A DNA stretch of 64,000 bases. Origin: a virus. Below the pieces are notes generated by a model. That model saw only the letters and a list, made by a program, of their open reading frames with translations, ran no database searches and was not told the origin of the DNA. Both the position numbers and the translations under genes were made by a program. The stretch is from positions 37,186 through 101,185 of the IMG/VR virus record IMGVR_UViG_3300032050_000044; one strand, given 5' to 3'. Positions 9,881 to 19,708 of this stretch are shown piece after piece; positions within the stretch are counted from its first letter, which is position 1, and every line of letters starts with the position of its first letter.

Positions 9881-10796
9881 GAATAACGAAAATACCTGAG
9901 GCTCCGTTGGGAAACTGCATATCTGTGTGGACCTCCTCACCACACGAACAAGTCTTTTTTAATTCTTTAATTCCGAAAGTCATTTTACCAACAGCTGCGT
10001 TTAAGAATTGGAATGAAATATCATCCATACCTTCAAACTCTGTTAATTTTGATTTAATTCCTTCGTATGTAATATGACTTCTACCATTTAACATGAATGG
10101 GATGATTTTTAAGAAAGCTAAATTAGGACTTCTTTTTTCGTTATTTTCTTTGAGTATATAATCACTGAAAGCTTTTTGTAAACCAATATTTGGTGGTGTT
10201 AAATCAAAATGTTTACCGTGTATAGTTGAGAAATTATAAGATCCAGTTCCTTTGTTATAAAACTTCATTAATTTTTCATCGATATCATAGTAAACAAAGT
10301 TACCTCTTTTTAATTCAATTGAATTCTCTTGACCACATGAACATCTAACATTATTTACAGATAAACCATTTCCTTGTTGGAAAGTTAATTCTCTGATTAA
10401 AAATATTAAGAACAATCTATCTTGGTCTTTGATATCTAAATATGATGCAATTTTACCATCTGGATATTTAATTCTAACACAAGCTTGTAACATATCGTTC
10501 ATTTTTTCTACAATATCATAGAAGTTTTGATCGTCCACCATAGAGTATGCTTGTATTTCTTTTACTTGAGCTGGTCTAACCATAAAAAGAGTTCCTGCTG
10601 GATAGAATTGCCCACAAGGTAATTCTCTAATATCAAAGTTAAAGTATTGTAAATCTGATACTCTAGCATTATCAACTGCTTGAAATGGTATATCACTATT
10701 CATTTGTTTTTGTTCAACTACTTTTTTACCTTCATCTAAATCTTGAAGATGTCTTTTTAAGTAGTCTTCTTCACTCATTCCTTCGTTTTGTGACAT
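9849..10796 (-). CDS. 26: Baseplate hub assembly protein gp26-like (T4_baseplate family)
   Basis: A 315-residue protein with the layout of the T4 baseplate (gp26) family: FNFDIRELPCGQFYPAGT, then ACVRIKYPDGKIASYL, DRLFLIFLIRELTF, and two Cys pairs (VRCSCGQE and KTCSCGEE) that probably form a zinc-binding site in this lineage. It acts in assembly of the central hub of the baseplate or as a chaperone for the tape measure. The upstream region has an AATATATA box. Its 3' end overlaps the small gp51-like frame. Confidence 0.75.
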   Translation of the reverse strand: MSQNEGMSEEDYLKRHLQDLDEGKKVVEQKQMNSDIPFQAVDNARVSDLQYFNFDIRELPCGQFYPAGTLFMVRPAQVKEIQAYSMVDDQNFYDIVEKMNDMLQACVRIKYPDGKIASYLDIKDQDRLFLIFLIRELTFQQGNGLSVNNVRCSCGQENSIELKRGNFVYYDIDEKLMKFYNKGTGSYNFSTIHGKHFDLTPPNIGLQKAFSDYILKENNEKRSPNLAFLKIIPFMLNGRSHITYEGIKSKLTEFEGMDDISFQFLNAAVGKMTFGIKELKKTCSCGEEVHTDMQFPNGASGIFVIHDAFEAYIKE

Positions 10797-10885
10797 ATAA
10801 ATTAATTATTTTTTGATATATATTTGAGAATTTATCTCCTCTATTATATAATTTGATAATAATTAAGTTTATACGTTATAAAATA

Positions 10886-10917
10886 AAAAAACCTCAGATT
10901 TCTCTGAGGTTTTTTTA
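10886..10917. terminator. Hairpin terminator downstream of the sheath gene
   Basis: ACCTCAGA-tttc-TCTGAGGT with flanking A and T runs, 12 nt past the sheath stop codon on the minus strand. Confidence 0.88.
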
Positions 10918-10928
10918 AGTTTTTATTT

Positions 10929-13900
10929 TTATAGGAAACCACCTGCGTCAATTGCTCCAGTTCTAAGAATTGTAACATTGTTAACAATGATACCCATACC
11001 TTTGATTGGTTCAACATATGTATCAAGAACACCAATTTGGTTGTCAATGATTTCAGGAGTGTTGTTTTCCTCATCCATTTTATTGAAGTAGTTGTATAAA
11101 CCATTTCTACTAACATAAGTTTCACAGATTAAGTCAGCTCTAAGTTTAATCTCAGCTCTGATATCTGGAGTGTTAAACTGCCATTGGAAGTCTAATAACA
11201 TTCTAGATAATTCTCTTTCTAACTCAATTAATACCTCTCTAACGTGAATGTAAGAAAGAGCTGATCTATAAAGAGTTTGAGCTGTATTCTCAGTCTCGAT
11301 GATATTACCTCTATTTCTCTTAAATACGATAGGGTTCATTTGAGCTTGGTTTAAGAATTCGATATCTTCAAGTGTGAAATCTTGTTCTAATCCAGCGATG
11401 TTAGTAATTCTACCATTTGTAACACCAGCAGCGATAGTCCAAGGAGTTATTCCACCTAAGTTAGAGATATGTTTTCTCATATAAGTAGTAGCTACGTGAG
11501 ATGCTGGTGGCATATCTAATGGTCTACCATTATCATTTACTGTTAAGTAAGGTAAGAAATAACCTACACAAGTTGTTCCTGCTCCGTCACCGAATGAGTA
11601 AAGGAATGCTGGTCCACTTTCAGGATCACCACCTTTAGCGATGAATTCTGTTTGTAAAACACCTTCAGAGTTAACGAATGTTGGAGATGATGAGTTTTTA
11701 AATGACTTCATTGAAGGCATATTTAAGAAACCAAATGCGTCTTTTCTATCTCCACAGATATCAACATATTGTTGTTTAGATCTTTCTGTTAATCCTAATC
11801 CAAATGAGTCAATTAAGTATCTAAAATCTAATGCCTCTTTGTTAGTTAACGCTTTGAATAAAGGAGTTCCTCTACCAACTAAGTTAAGAATAGCATTTTG
11901 TCTAGTTTCAGTTCCATCAGGAAGTGAAGCTTCTCTTACTCTAAATCCTTTTAACGAGATTGCTTTATAAGTTGAAGCGTAAACATCAACAGATTTATAT
12001 CTTGTTGTTTGGTAGTCACCTTCGAAGTTTACTTTCTTGATAGCTGCATCACAAGTAATTTCTACTAAAGAAGTATCACCAGCGTAAGCTCTTTTACTTA
12101 AAACTCTTGTAAGTTTTCTTGGATATTCACCGATCTTTAATAAAGAAGAGTCATATTCAGCTTCTAAGAAGTCACCAATCATAACTTCGGTATATCTTTC
12201 ACCTTTAACAAGTATTTTGTTAGGTACTGGTGTATAACCATTAGCACTTTCAATTTCTAAAGTTTGTTTATAGTTAGAATCTTGACTATTTACATAGAAA
12301 GTAGATGCTACTCTAAAGTCTTCTGATGGAGTTGAGTTATTATATAAATGTAGTCTCTCATCAGATGTTAGAGAAGAATCTTTAAAGTCAACAGTAAGAT
12401 TAGAACCAGTTAAATACATTTTTAAGTAATGTACGTAATCGGAGTGGTCGTTTATAAATGTAACATTGTTAACTACTTCATAAGAAGTTTCTTCAACAAC
12501 TCTATATACATAATAGTTATCTGGTAAATTACTTCCACTTGATAATTTAAAATCACCAGTTCCATTTCCAGTGTTAGGAGCTCCTAAGTTATCAGAATCA
12601 ATTGTAAATGTTCCTGTGTTTGTCTCAGCTCCTCTGATTGATATAACTTTACCAATTTCTAATCCTAAATCTTGATTACTTCCTAAAGATGTAGATATAG
12701 CTGATGTATCAATTAAGATATAATCATATCCAGCGAATGATGAAGTTACACCAGTGTTAAATCCAGTGATAGATGATAAAGTTTCACCGTCGAAGAAAGT
12801 AACACTCACTGTACCACCCGCAACAAGAATATCTTCAGTCATTCTGTTGTTATAGAAATAATCAGATGTATTGATATTACCATTAAAGTATTGAGTATAG
12901 AATTTGGTGTAAGGTGATACAATACCAAATGATTGAGTTGCTGAAGTCATTCTTGTATTGAAACCTTCTGTTCCTAAGATAAACTCATTATCTACTGTAT
13001 AAAAACATAAGAAACCATTTAATACATATGATAAATCAGCTGTAGTTAAACCAGTGTTTAAAACGAATGATTTGTTTTGAGTTGAACTAGTTACAATATC
13101 AGTAATAGTCATTCCTGATAAACTATATTTATCATTTCCAACACCGGTTACTGGATCTATTGATATACTTGATGGTTTTAAAACCATAACAACTTTATCT
13201 TTATTAGCACTATCTAATATAGAAACCAATTTATTAAATAATTTAATTCTTCTATAAACCTCGTAGTTTGATGTACTTGGTGAAGAATTAGTATTATTAA
13301 AGCTTACTTTTATTGATCCTGATCCTAAATCTGAGATGTAGTAATCTTTTCCAGATGCTGTTCCGTGTACTAAATCTAAGTATGAATCATCACCACCAGC
13401 TCCGGTGTTATTTAATGTAACATTTGATTGTGTATAACCACTTGTTAAAATAGAACCATATCTTGTTTTAAAGAAAACGTATGAAAGAACTGTATCAGTA
13501 GCAGCAACTGTTGGTTTAGTATTTTGAGCAGTTGTTTTGTAAACTTTAAAAGCTCCTGATGAATCTAGTACATAAGTTGCGTAGTAAGAAGCTGTTACTG
13601 TTGAATATGTGTAATCAGTAGAATTAACAACAAGTGATCCAGTAGCAGTAACCGGTACGTAGTTATTACCAACAACTAAATATGAACTATCGGTAATACT
13701 ATAAGTAATTGATATAGAAGATGTTCCAACTGAAGCAGTTCCTGTTGACATAACATCATAAACATATCCTTCTGAGAACCATGCGGTTCTATTATTGAAT
13801 CCTGTATTACTTCTACCACCTTGAACTCCACTTGGTTCAACTGGAAAAGTTGATACATTATCATATGAACTAACACCACCAAAGAAGTGAGTACCATTTG

Positions 13901-14963
13901 AATAAGTACCCATTAAAGCAGTTACGTTACCTGGTAAATCAAGTGGAGTTGCTACAAATTCAACTTCTTCTGCTATTGTTTCGTTATAGGATAAGAAGTT
14001 AATAGTTGTTTCATTCTTACCTGCTATTGTGTGACCAATTAAGTCGATTTTACCATTAAAGAAATCAGCTTCTGCTAAATCAGCATTAAAAGAACAGAAT
14101 ATACCAGTTCTATCAGTATCTCTATTTAATGTAGTTTCAATAAATATATTTCTACCATTAGCATCTCTAAAATATGGAATTAAAGAAAGACCTTCATAGT
14201 AACCTAATAAGGTAACATTTCTATCATTGGCAAAGTTTCTAATTTGAGATTTTCTAAGACCACTTGCGTTGAAGTAAGCACTCCATCTAGAGTCTACCGC
14301 TAATGTTTTGTAATCAGACCAATCACCTGCTACTACTACCACATCAACCATGTAGTCTGATGCCCAATCGTTAGAATTCACATAAGCAGGTATTTTATCA
14401 ATAGATCCATACCATTCTACTAATGTTCTATCAAATCCAGTTAAAGAAGATTTGAATATGAAAACGGTTGCGAATCTATCAGATAAGTTAGTTATGTTTA
14501 ATAATCTATCAGCATAACCAGTATTTGATTTTGTTAAATTAATAAAAGACTCTGTATCTCTTTTCCAGAAACCAGTTGTGTCAAAAAATCTTCTATATGC
14601 TCCTTCTCTTTCGATATCATTTGCATAATCAGATGATACTGATAAAGATTGATATTCAATTTTATCTAAATTATCATCAGTTAATAACAAATTCATTGCG
14701 AAAACTGGAGCAGTTTCCAACATTTTTGCAACAGTTCTGTGGAAGAAAGATCCTTTTCTTTCTAGACTTCTGTCTAATGTACCAAAAATATTTTCGAAAT
14801 CCGTAACATTAGTTATTCTAATAGGAGTATTAACTGGTCCTTTTTTGGACACACCCATAACCATATTAGTTATTCCCTCCACTAAAGGAGTGGCGATAAC
14901 CGAGTTATCAAATTCTTCTAAAAAGATTCCTGGTCTTTTGTATTTTCCAATTTGAATTGCCAT
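10929..14963 (-). CDS. 18: Tail sheath protein gp18, unusually large
   Basis: A 1344-residue protein, about twice T4 gp18 (659). The N-terminus MAIQIGKYKRPGIFLEE...GVSKKGPVNTPI is the classical sheath start, and the C-terminal 350 residues (from about YKAISLKGFRVREASLP, through FGLGLTERSKQQYVDICGDR and TPWTIAAG, to VNNVTILRTGAIDAGGFL) are the conserved sheath core that contracts. Between them lies roughly 700 residues of Ser/Thr/Tyr/Asn-rich beta sequence, probably extra surface domains on the sheath exterior. The upstream flank has a TATATATA...TATAAA element, and a terminator follows. Confidence 0.92.
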   Translation of the reverse strand: MAIQIGKYKRPGIFLEEFDNSVIATPLVEGITNMVMGVSKKGPVNTPIRITNVTDFENIFGTLDRSLERKGSFFHRTVAKMLETAPVFAMNLLLTDDNLDKIEYQSLSVSSDYANDIEREGAYRRFFDTTGFWKRDTESFINLTKSNTGYADRLLNITNLSDRFATVFIFKSSLTGFDRTLVEWYGSIDKIPAYVNSNDWASDYMVDVVVVAGDWSDYKTLAVDSRWSAYFNASGLRKSQIRNFANDRNVTLLGYYEGLSLIPYFRDANGRNIFIETTLNRDTDRTGIFCSFNADLAEADFFNGKIDLIGHTIAGKNETTINFLSYNETIAEEVEFVATPLDLPGNVTALMGTYSNGTHFFGGVSSYDNVSTFPVEPSGVQGGRSNTGFNNRTAWFSEGYVYDVMSTGTASVGTSSISITYSITDSSYLVVGNNYVPVTATGSLVVNSTDYTYSTVTASYYATYVLDSSGAFKVYKTTAQNTKPTVAATDTVLSYVFFKTRYGSILTSGYTQSNVTLNNTGAGGDDSYLDLVHGTASGKDYYISDLGSGSIKVSFNNTNSSPSTSNYEVYRRIKLFNKLVSILDSANKDKVVMVLKPSSISIDPVTGVGNDKYSLSGMTITDIVTSSTQNKSFVLNTGLTTADLSYVLNGFLCFYTVDNEFILGTEGFNTRMTSATQSFGIVSPYTKFYTQYFNGNINTSDYFYNNRMTEDILVAGGTVSVTFFDGETLSSITGFNTGVTSSFAGYDYILIDTSAISTSLGSNQDLGLEIGKVISIRGAETNTGTFTIDSDNLGAPNTGNGTGDFKLSSGSNLPDNYYVYRVVEETSYEVVNNVTFINDHSDYVHYLKMYLTGSNLTVDFKDSSLTSDERLHLYNNSTPSEDFRVASTFYVNSQDSNYKQTLEIESANGYTPVPNKILVKGERYTEVMIGDFLEAEYDSSLLKIGEYPRKLTRVLSKRAYAGDTSLVEITCDAAIKKVNFEGDYQTTRYKSVDVYASTYKAISLKGFRVREASLPDGTETRQNAILNLVGRGTPLFKALTNKEALDFRYLIDSFGLGLTERSKQQYVDICGDRKDAFGFLNMPSMKSFKNSSSPTFVNSEGVLQTEFIAKGGDPESGPAFLYSFGDGAGTTCVGYFLPYLTVNDNGRPLDMPPASHVATTYMRKHISNLGGITPWTIAAGVTNGRITNIAGLEQDFTLEDIEFLNQAQMNPIVFKRNRGNIIETENTAQTLYRSALSYIHVREVLIELERELSRMLLDFQWQFNTPDIRAEIKLRADLICETYVSRNGLYNYFNKMDEENNTPEIIDNQIGVLDTYVEPIKGMGIIVNNVTILRTGAIDAGGFL

Positions 14964-15022
14964 ATTTTTATTTTAATTTTTTATACTTAGTGTATATATA
15001 AAATGTAAAAAACGATATTTTT

Positions 15023-15583
15023 CTATTTTTTTTCTTTAATTTCAATTTTCTTGATAAATTCCATTAAATCTTTTTCTCTTTTACTCATCTCTTTTTGAAT
15101 TTGAGTTATTTGTAGATTAATATCCTTTTCGTTATTTTTTATTTTTTCTTTTGACGTATTTATCTTTTTTTGAATAGATGGTATAACGTCTTTTGTATAT
15201 CTGTTTTTTATTTCATTATCAGTTGTTGCTGTTAAAATATCTTTAGATCTTATTAAATCAGCATTGCTTGATGCTATATTATTTGTGTTGTTTTCAATCT
15301 CTCTTCTTTTTTTAGCTATATTTAGATATCTAACTAAAAATTCATTTCTATCTGGTCCATTTTTTACATCGGTATTACCAAAGAGAGCTTTTTCCATATC
15401 ATCAATTTTTTTCTGATCATTAGTTTTATAAGCAGCATCAATAGTTTTGTACTTATTATTGAACTCATCAATCTGACTTCTAAGAGTGTTTAATTTCTCT
15501 TTAGCCTTCTTAATATCCGATGTGTCAGTAACATTTACTTCAAAGTCTTCAAGATATAAAGACCAATTCTTTAAATATTTCAT
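15023..15583 (-). CDS. Coiled-coil protein with capsid-targeting-like N-terminus
   Basis: A 186-residue, Lys/Glu/Asn-rich protein that is nearly all helical, with long coiled-coil heptads (KKAKEKLNTLRSQIDEF; IQKKINTSKEKIKNNEKDI). The N-terminus MKYLKNWSLYLEDFE fits the family of shared N-termini in this genome. Its ATG overlaps the stop of the upstream 887-residue gene by one base (TAATG), so the two are translationally coupled and probably work together. No homologue recognised. Confidence 0.7.
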   Translation of the reverse strand: MKYLKNWSLYLEDFEVNVTDTSDIKKAKEKLNTLRSQIDEFNNKYKTIDAAYKTNDQKKIDDMEKALFGNTDVKNGPDRNEFLVRYLNIAKKRREIENNTNNIASSNADLIRSKDILTATTDNEIKNRYTKDVIPSIQKKINTSKEKIKNNEKDINLQITQIQKEMSKREKDLMEFIKKIEIKEKK

Positions 15584-18246
15584 TATTTAGTATATCTTTT
15601 TACTATTGCACTATTATCAATATTTGGCATCCAAGTAGAACCTCTATCAAATGATTGTTGAGCTCTTGTTAAACTATCCCCTTCTAAATTAAAAGGTTTC
15701 TTTTTACCATCAACTGTTTTAGATAACCAATAAATACTACTTATTTTTATGTTATCTTTTTTCAATGTGTTATAATTAGGACTTACTACATGATTTAAAG
15801 AAATTTGTGAATCTTTTTTGAACAAATTAACAAAATCTTCTTTTTTAATTTTTGTGTAGTGTTTCAATAGCTTGTTTCCGTTATTAGATGCTATATAAAC
15901 ATTAAGTCCTTGGAAGTCACCTTTAATATTTGTTCTTTTGATATTACCAGCATTTTGGAACATTGGGAAAAGACCACCAATACTACTAAAATAAAGTAAT
16001 CTTATATAACCATCTTTTACTCCAGTTACAATGAAAGTATATTGTGTACTGTTATCAGAAGCTTCTTCATTTATTGTTTCGGATGTTATCGTGAATACAT
16101 AACCAACTCCTGGTGTTAAAATACGCATATTATCTCTTGACATTGAAACTTCAACAGCTGCATCGTTTATATCACTTTGCATTGCCGCTGCTTCACCAGC
16201 ACCGTCTTCACCTTCGTTGATTTCGGTTACCGAATTTTTAGCTTTATCATCAACTTCACCAAAATATTCTTCTAAAAATTTAGATTGAATACCTGTACTT
16301 GTTCCACCATCTTCTCTACCATATAGTTTACTACCATCTAGAAGATCAAATATAAATCTTCTTAAAGCAACTCCTTTTTCTGGTCTAATTTCATCACCAA
16401 CACGAAGACCAGTTTTCTTATCAAATATCTCTTGATATTCTCTATTTCCTAAAATATCAAAAACAGCATCTTCCCAAATATTAAATGTTTTTATGTGTCT
16501 GTATGGTTCTCCACCACCATTACCTAGTGGCATATATTCCATCGCTGTTCCAGCACTTGGACCAGAGGTACCTCCCGTCACTTTTTGACTTCTTTTTGAT
16601 ATTATTCTAGTTGTGTAGATTTTATAAGCTCTGTTGAATATTCTTATTATTTCAATAATTGGATCAAATCCATCAATAACAAAATCAGTTGATTTAACCT
16701 TATCAAATTCAACTCTTAGTCTTTTTGCCTCAGCTTCTTCAATTGTGAACGAAATAACACCTTTACAATTTTTATTAAACCATTCTCTTACTCTTTGTGA
16801 TACACCAGATCCTCCTTCATTTTGATTAGATTGACTTTCTACTTCGTTATCATCATCTTGGTTATCATCATTATCACCATCAGCTTCTTTTAATAACGTT
16901 GTAAACGTATCATATTTAAATAATCTATTTTCTTCAATTTTAATTTTAGATTTTAATATTTCATCTAATGATGATATGAAGTCTTTAAGAGGAACTTTTA
17001 AATCACCTAAACCACCTTCAAGATTGGTTCCTTTGAACTGTAAAGCTCTCTTAGCAAATCTAGCAATTTTTTCAGCAATAATAACTCTTTCTTTTGGAAC
17101 AGAAATATTTAAACTTTCTTTATAAAGAGCATCTTTGTCTTGTAGAGTTCCTTTTTTGTCTCCGACTAAATATCTTTTAATCTCTGAGTATAAAGATTTT
17201 ATATTATTTTTAGTCTTGGAATCATTAGCATTTTTCAATAAATCACTAAGTGAATTATAATCAACTCCTATACCTTTTTCTTTGGCTGAAATTAAAACTT
17301 CTATATCCTTTTTAAGTTTGTTATAAGCTTGTGTTAAGTGATCTTCTCCTGATTTAATAACACCTCTTTCAACACCAGATCCATCACCAATAGTATTTTC
17401 AAACAAAAAGTTTTCCATTACTAATTGTAATCCAGGTTGTAACTCTTGATTATCTTTTGGATATTTTTGAGATATTTTTAGATTTCTACTTCTTAAAGTT
17501 TTTATATCCAATTTTCTTTTATTTACTTGTGGATTAGATTGTATTTTTTGAAAAGTGTCACCTTTTTGTGTTGTATATGCTTCTTTACTTTTAAAAGTAA
17601 CTTTTTTATAATTTAATAAAATTAAAGATAGAGATTTTAAGTTTTTGACCATAGTTCCATAAGAAGCTTCGGATTCGGAACCTTCACCTTCTTCTTGACC
17701 TTCTTCTTGACCTTCTCTTTTATCAGTACTTCCTTCTTTATCACCAAATTGTTCTAAGAATTTCAAGAATTCTTCTAATTCATTCATTAAATCATCTTTT
17801 TTTTCAAAATCTTCAGTTGATTTTAAAGCAGACATAGCTGATTTTGTAAGTTTTTTTAGAACTACTATATTTTCACCATCATTAACCCCTTGTATTAATT
17901 CATGAAAGAAGGCATAAACTTGAAGTTTTATTATTTGTAAACGATCTTCGTTACTCATAGCGGATACTCTACCTCTACTTATTATTTCATCAAAAGTAGA
18001 TTTTAACTGTCTTATAAGACCTTTTAATCTCATTTTACCAATTGCGATCTTAGCTTTTCTTACTAAATGATTAATAAATCTACCTAATAGTGAATCATTC
18101 CATCCGATATCATTTACAAATGGACCTGCATTTTCATTTTCATATAATTTAAATTCTTCACCAGAATATGGAGTTTTTTCGTATTTTTGTAAACCAGTAA
18201 ATTTTGATTCCTTTAAAAATTGATCTCTGTTACTAAGGTATCTCAT
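15583..18246 (-). CDS. Large putative virion/internal protein with LysM-like segment
   Basis: An 887-residue protein beginning MRYLSNRDQFLKESKF, which matches the shared N-terminus and contains an L-x-E site (FLKE) like those cut by T4-type prohead protease. It is mostly helical and hydrophilic, with an acidic Gln/Glu repeat near residue 180 (EEGQEEGEG). A segment around residues 222-280 (TTQKGDTFQKIQ...LQPGLQLVM) resembles a LysM peptidoglycan-binding repeat. The C-terminal part contains a small beta domain (GVGYVFTITS...QYTFIVTGVKDGYIRLLY). It is co-transcribed with the coiled-coil gene. An internal or injected virion protein is inferred, not shown. Confidence 0.65.
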   Translation of the reverse strand: MRYLSNRDQFLKESKFTGLQKYEKTPYSGEEFKLYENENAGPFVNDIGWNDSLLGRFINHLVRKAKIAIGKMRLKGLIRQLKSTFDEIISRGRVSAMSNEDRLQIIKLQVYAFFHELIQGVNDGENIVVLKKLTKSAMSALKSTEDFEKKDDLMNELEEFLKFLEQFGDKEGSTDKREGQEEGQEEGEGSESEASYGTMVKNLKSLSLILLNYKKVTFKSKEAYTTQKGDTFQKIQSNPQVNKRKLDIKTLRSRNLKISQKYPKDNQELQPGLQLVMENFLFENTIGDGSGVERGVIKSGEDHLTQAYNKLKKDIEVLISAKEKGIGVDYNSLSDLLKNANDSKTKNNIKSLYSEIKRYLVGDKKGTLQDKDALYKESLNISVPKERVIIAEKIARFAKRALQFKGTNLEGGLGDLKVPLKDFISSLDEILKSKIKIEENRLFKYDTFTTLLKEADGDNDDNQDDDNEVESQSNQNEGGSGVSQRVREWFNKNCKGVISFTIEEAEAKRLRVEFDKVKSTDFVIDGFDPIIEIIRIFNRAYKIYTTRIISKRSQKVTGGTSGPSAGTAMEYMPLGNGGGEPYRHIKTFNIWEDAVFDILGNREYQEIFDKKTGLRVGDEIRPEKGVALRRFIFDLLDGSKLYGREDGGTSTGIQSKFLEEYFGEVDDKAKNSVTEINEGEDGAGEAAAMQSDINDAAVEVSMSRDNMRILTPGVGYVFTITSETINEEASDNSTQYTFIVTGVKDGYIRLLYFSSIGGLFPMFQNAGNIKRTNIKGDFQGLNVYIASNNGNKLLKHYTKIKKEDFVNLFKKDSQISLNHVVSPNYNTLKKDNIKISSIYWLSKTVDGKKKPFNLEGDSLTRAQQSFDRGSTWMPNIDNSAIVKRYTK

Positions 18247-18285
18247 TATAAAATAATATTTTTTGAATATATATTAAATAATAAT

Positions 18286-18316
18286 TTTGTAAAAAAGAAA
18301 AACTTTATTATATTTG
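18286..18316 (+). promoter_or_regulatory. Host-type (Bacteroidota) promoter
   Basis: TTTG (18286-18289), 19 nt, TATATTTG (18309-18316) matches the Bacteroidota consensus TTTG / TAnnTTTG. It lies 17 nt before ATG 18334. Confidence 0.6.
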
Positions 18317-18333
18317 TATAAATAACTAATGAT

Positions 18334-18867
18334 ATGAACATAAAAGATTTAAATATTAAATTGATTGATTTGAGAATGTATAATGATCAACAATTATCAG
18401 TTGTAACTGAGAAGTTAAATCTAGTTGATGGTTGTCTTCAAAAGTTAAAAAAAGATGGATTTGCTAAATTGTGGTTAGATGATGTAAATGGTATTGATGT
18501 TGGTTATATGCTTAAATCTGATATGGGAGTTAATAATGCGTTTACTTATAAAGGATTGGTCATCAATGATGGTATTATTCTTTCTAAAAAAGAAAAGGAT
18601 AGTTTGTTGAAAATGAAACCAACTGTTTTCGATACTAAGAAACCAAAAAATAGATCAGATGTTAAAGTAACTGATAAAGTAGTAGAATCTAAAGAATCTA
18701 AAGATGAAACATTTGATGTTGATTCACTTATCAAAGAAAAACAATTATTAGATTCTAAAATATCTAAACTGTTAAAACAAATGGAATCTGAATTGATTTT
18801 ATGTTTAGAAAATGAAGATTATGAAAAAGCTGCCATTTTAAGAGATAAAATAAATAAATTGAAATAA
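18334..18867 (+). CDS. Protein with C-terminal UVR motif
   Basis: A 177-residue protein with an alpha/beta N-terminal half and a Lys/Ser-rich linker (KKPKNRSDVKVTDKV). Its C-terminus carries CLENEDYEKAAILRDKINKL, a close match to the UVR motif of UvrB/UvrC and ClpC/McsA proteins, used for protein-protein contact. It has a host-type promoter, suggesting early expression by host RNA polymerase, and a hairpin terminator. Its partner is unknown; a UvrB or Clp-type ATPase contact is an inference from the motif. Confidence 0.7.
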   Translation: MNIKDLNIKLIDLRMYNDQQLSVVTEKLNLVDGCLQKLKKDGFAKLWLDDVNGIDVGYMLKSDMGVNNAFTYKGLVINDGIILSKKEKDSLLKMKPTVFDTKKPKNRSDVKVTDKVVESKESKDETFDVDSLIKEKQLLDSKISKLLKQMESELILCLENEDYEKAAILRDKINKLK

Positions 18868-18895
18868 AAAAGACCTCAAATGAGGTCTTTTTTAT
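18866..18895. terminator. Bidirectional hairpin terminator
   Basis: AGACCTCA-aa-TGAGGTCT with flanking A and T runs between convergent genes. Confidence 0.88.
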
Positions 18896-19491
18896 TAAAC
18901 AAGTTCTTCAGCGTCTGCTGGGAGAGTAATTCTCACTAATTGTCTTTCAATATCTTCTTCGATTGGAAGAGACTCGTGAATGAAAGTACTGTTACCCCAA
19001 TATAAAGTATTTGGTTTAAGATTGTAACTTTCTAATTTAGAAAGATCAATATGTGAGCAATCACCACCTTGGTTTGGTTCACCTTCAAACTCACCATTCC
19101 AAGCTTTACAAGCTTCATAAGAAGAAATGATTAACATACCTCCTTTATCAGAACAATATTGTTGTATGTGTTTTTCTCTTGGTAAAACTCTACCATCTTC
19201 ACCAGTTAACCAGCCGCCTCCGCCACCCCAACCAAATAGGTAGTTACCATCAACGTGTGCACCACCTCTTCTATGAGATTCACCAGCTTTAACTAATTTT
19301 TCATCAATAGTGATATAAGCTTTACCAGTTTTCTTAGGTGAGTGAGCTACAATATTTTTTAATGTTTCGTTCCATCTTTCGTATCCTGCTGGCATTTTAG
19401 GATCTTCAATAAGGAATTCATGCATATAAACTCTATCTCCTTTATATTCTGGTAATTTAATTTTAGCAATTTCTTTAGATTTACTTATCAT
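18895..19491 (-). CDS. 2-oxoglutarate/Fe(II) oxygenase-like protein
   Basis: A 198-residue protein. The HxD...H...R metal and co-substrate pattern expected of 2OG-Fe(II) dioxygenases is visible: GGAHVDGNYLFGW near residue 78, STFIHESLP near residue 168 and RQLVRITLP near residue 184. A Gly-rich stretch (GWGGGGGW) follows the HxD. Such enzymes hydroxylate proteins, nucleobases or small molecules; the substrate cannot be read from sequence. It is followed in the same direction by two genes with capsid-targeting-like N-termini upstream on the minus strand. Confidence 0.6.
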   Translation of the reverse strand: MISKSKEIAKIKLPEYKGDRVYMHEFLIEDPKMPAGYERWNETLKNIVAHSPKKTGKAYITIDEKLVKAGESHRRGGAHVDGNYLFGWGGGGGWLTGEDGRVLPREKHIQQYCSDKGGMLIISSYEACKAWNGEFEGEPNQGGDCSHIDLSKLESYNLKPNTLYWGNSTFIHESLPIEEDIERQLVRITLPADAEELV

Positions 19492-19505
19492 AATTTTAAT
19501 TTATT

Positions 19506-19682
19506 TTAATAGTTATCATGGAAGTATTTTTTCAAATCTTTCTCAGAAAAATCATTTCTCAATTCTTTATACATCTCGTAAGATGATTTGTTTTTCTTAT
19601 TCTTCTCGATATAAGATTCAATTTTCTCAACTTTGTCTTCCTTCTTAGCTTCGTTGATTTCACTAAATTTCTTAATGTTCAT
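19506..19682 (-). CDS. Small protein (58 aa) with capsid-targeting-like N-terminus
   Basis: A 58-residue frame: MNIKKFSEINEAKKEDK, then a Lys/Glu-rich helical body ending YFHDNY. The first eleven residues closely resemble the T4 internal-protein leader MKTYQEFIAEA, including an I-x-E followed by Ala at the same place. Codon use matches neighbouring genes. It lies between the oxygenase-like gene and the 238-residue gene with normal intergenic spacing. It could be a small internal head protein; this is inference. Confidence 0.65.
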   Translation of the reverse strand: MNIKKFSEINEAKKEDKVEKIESYIEKNKKNKSSYEMYKELRNDFSEKDLKKYFHDNY

Positions 19683-19708
19683 AGTTATAGTTTATTTTTA
19701 TTTTGGAT

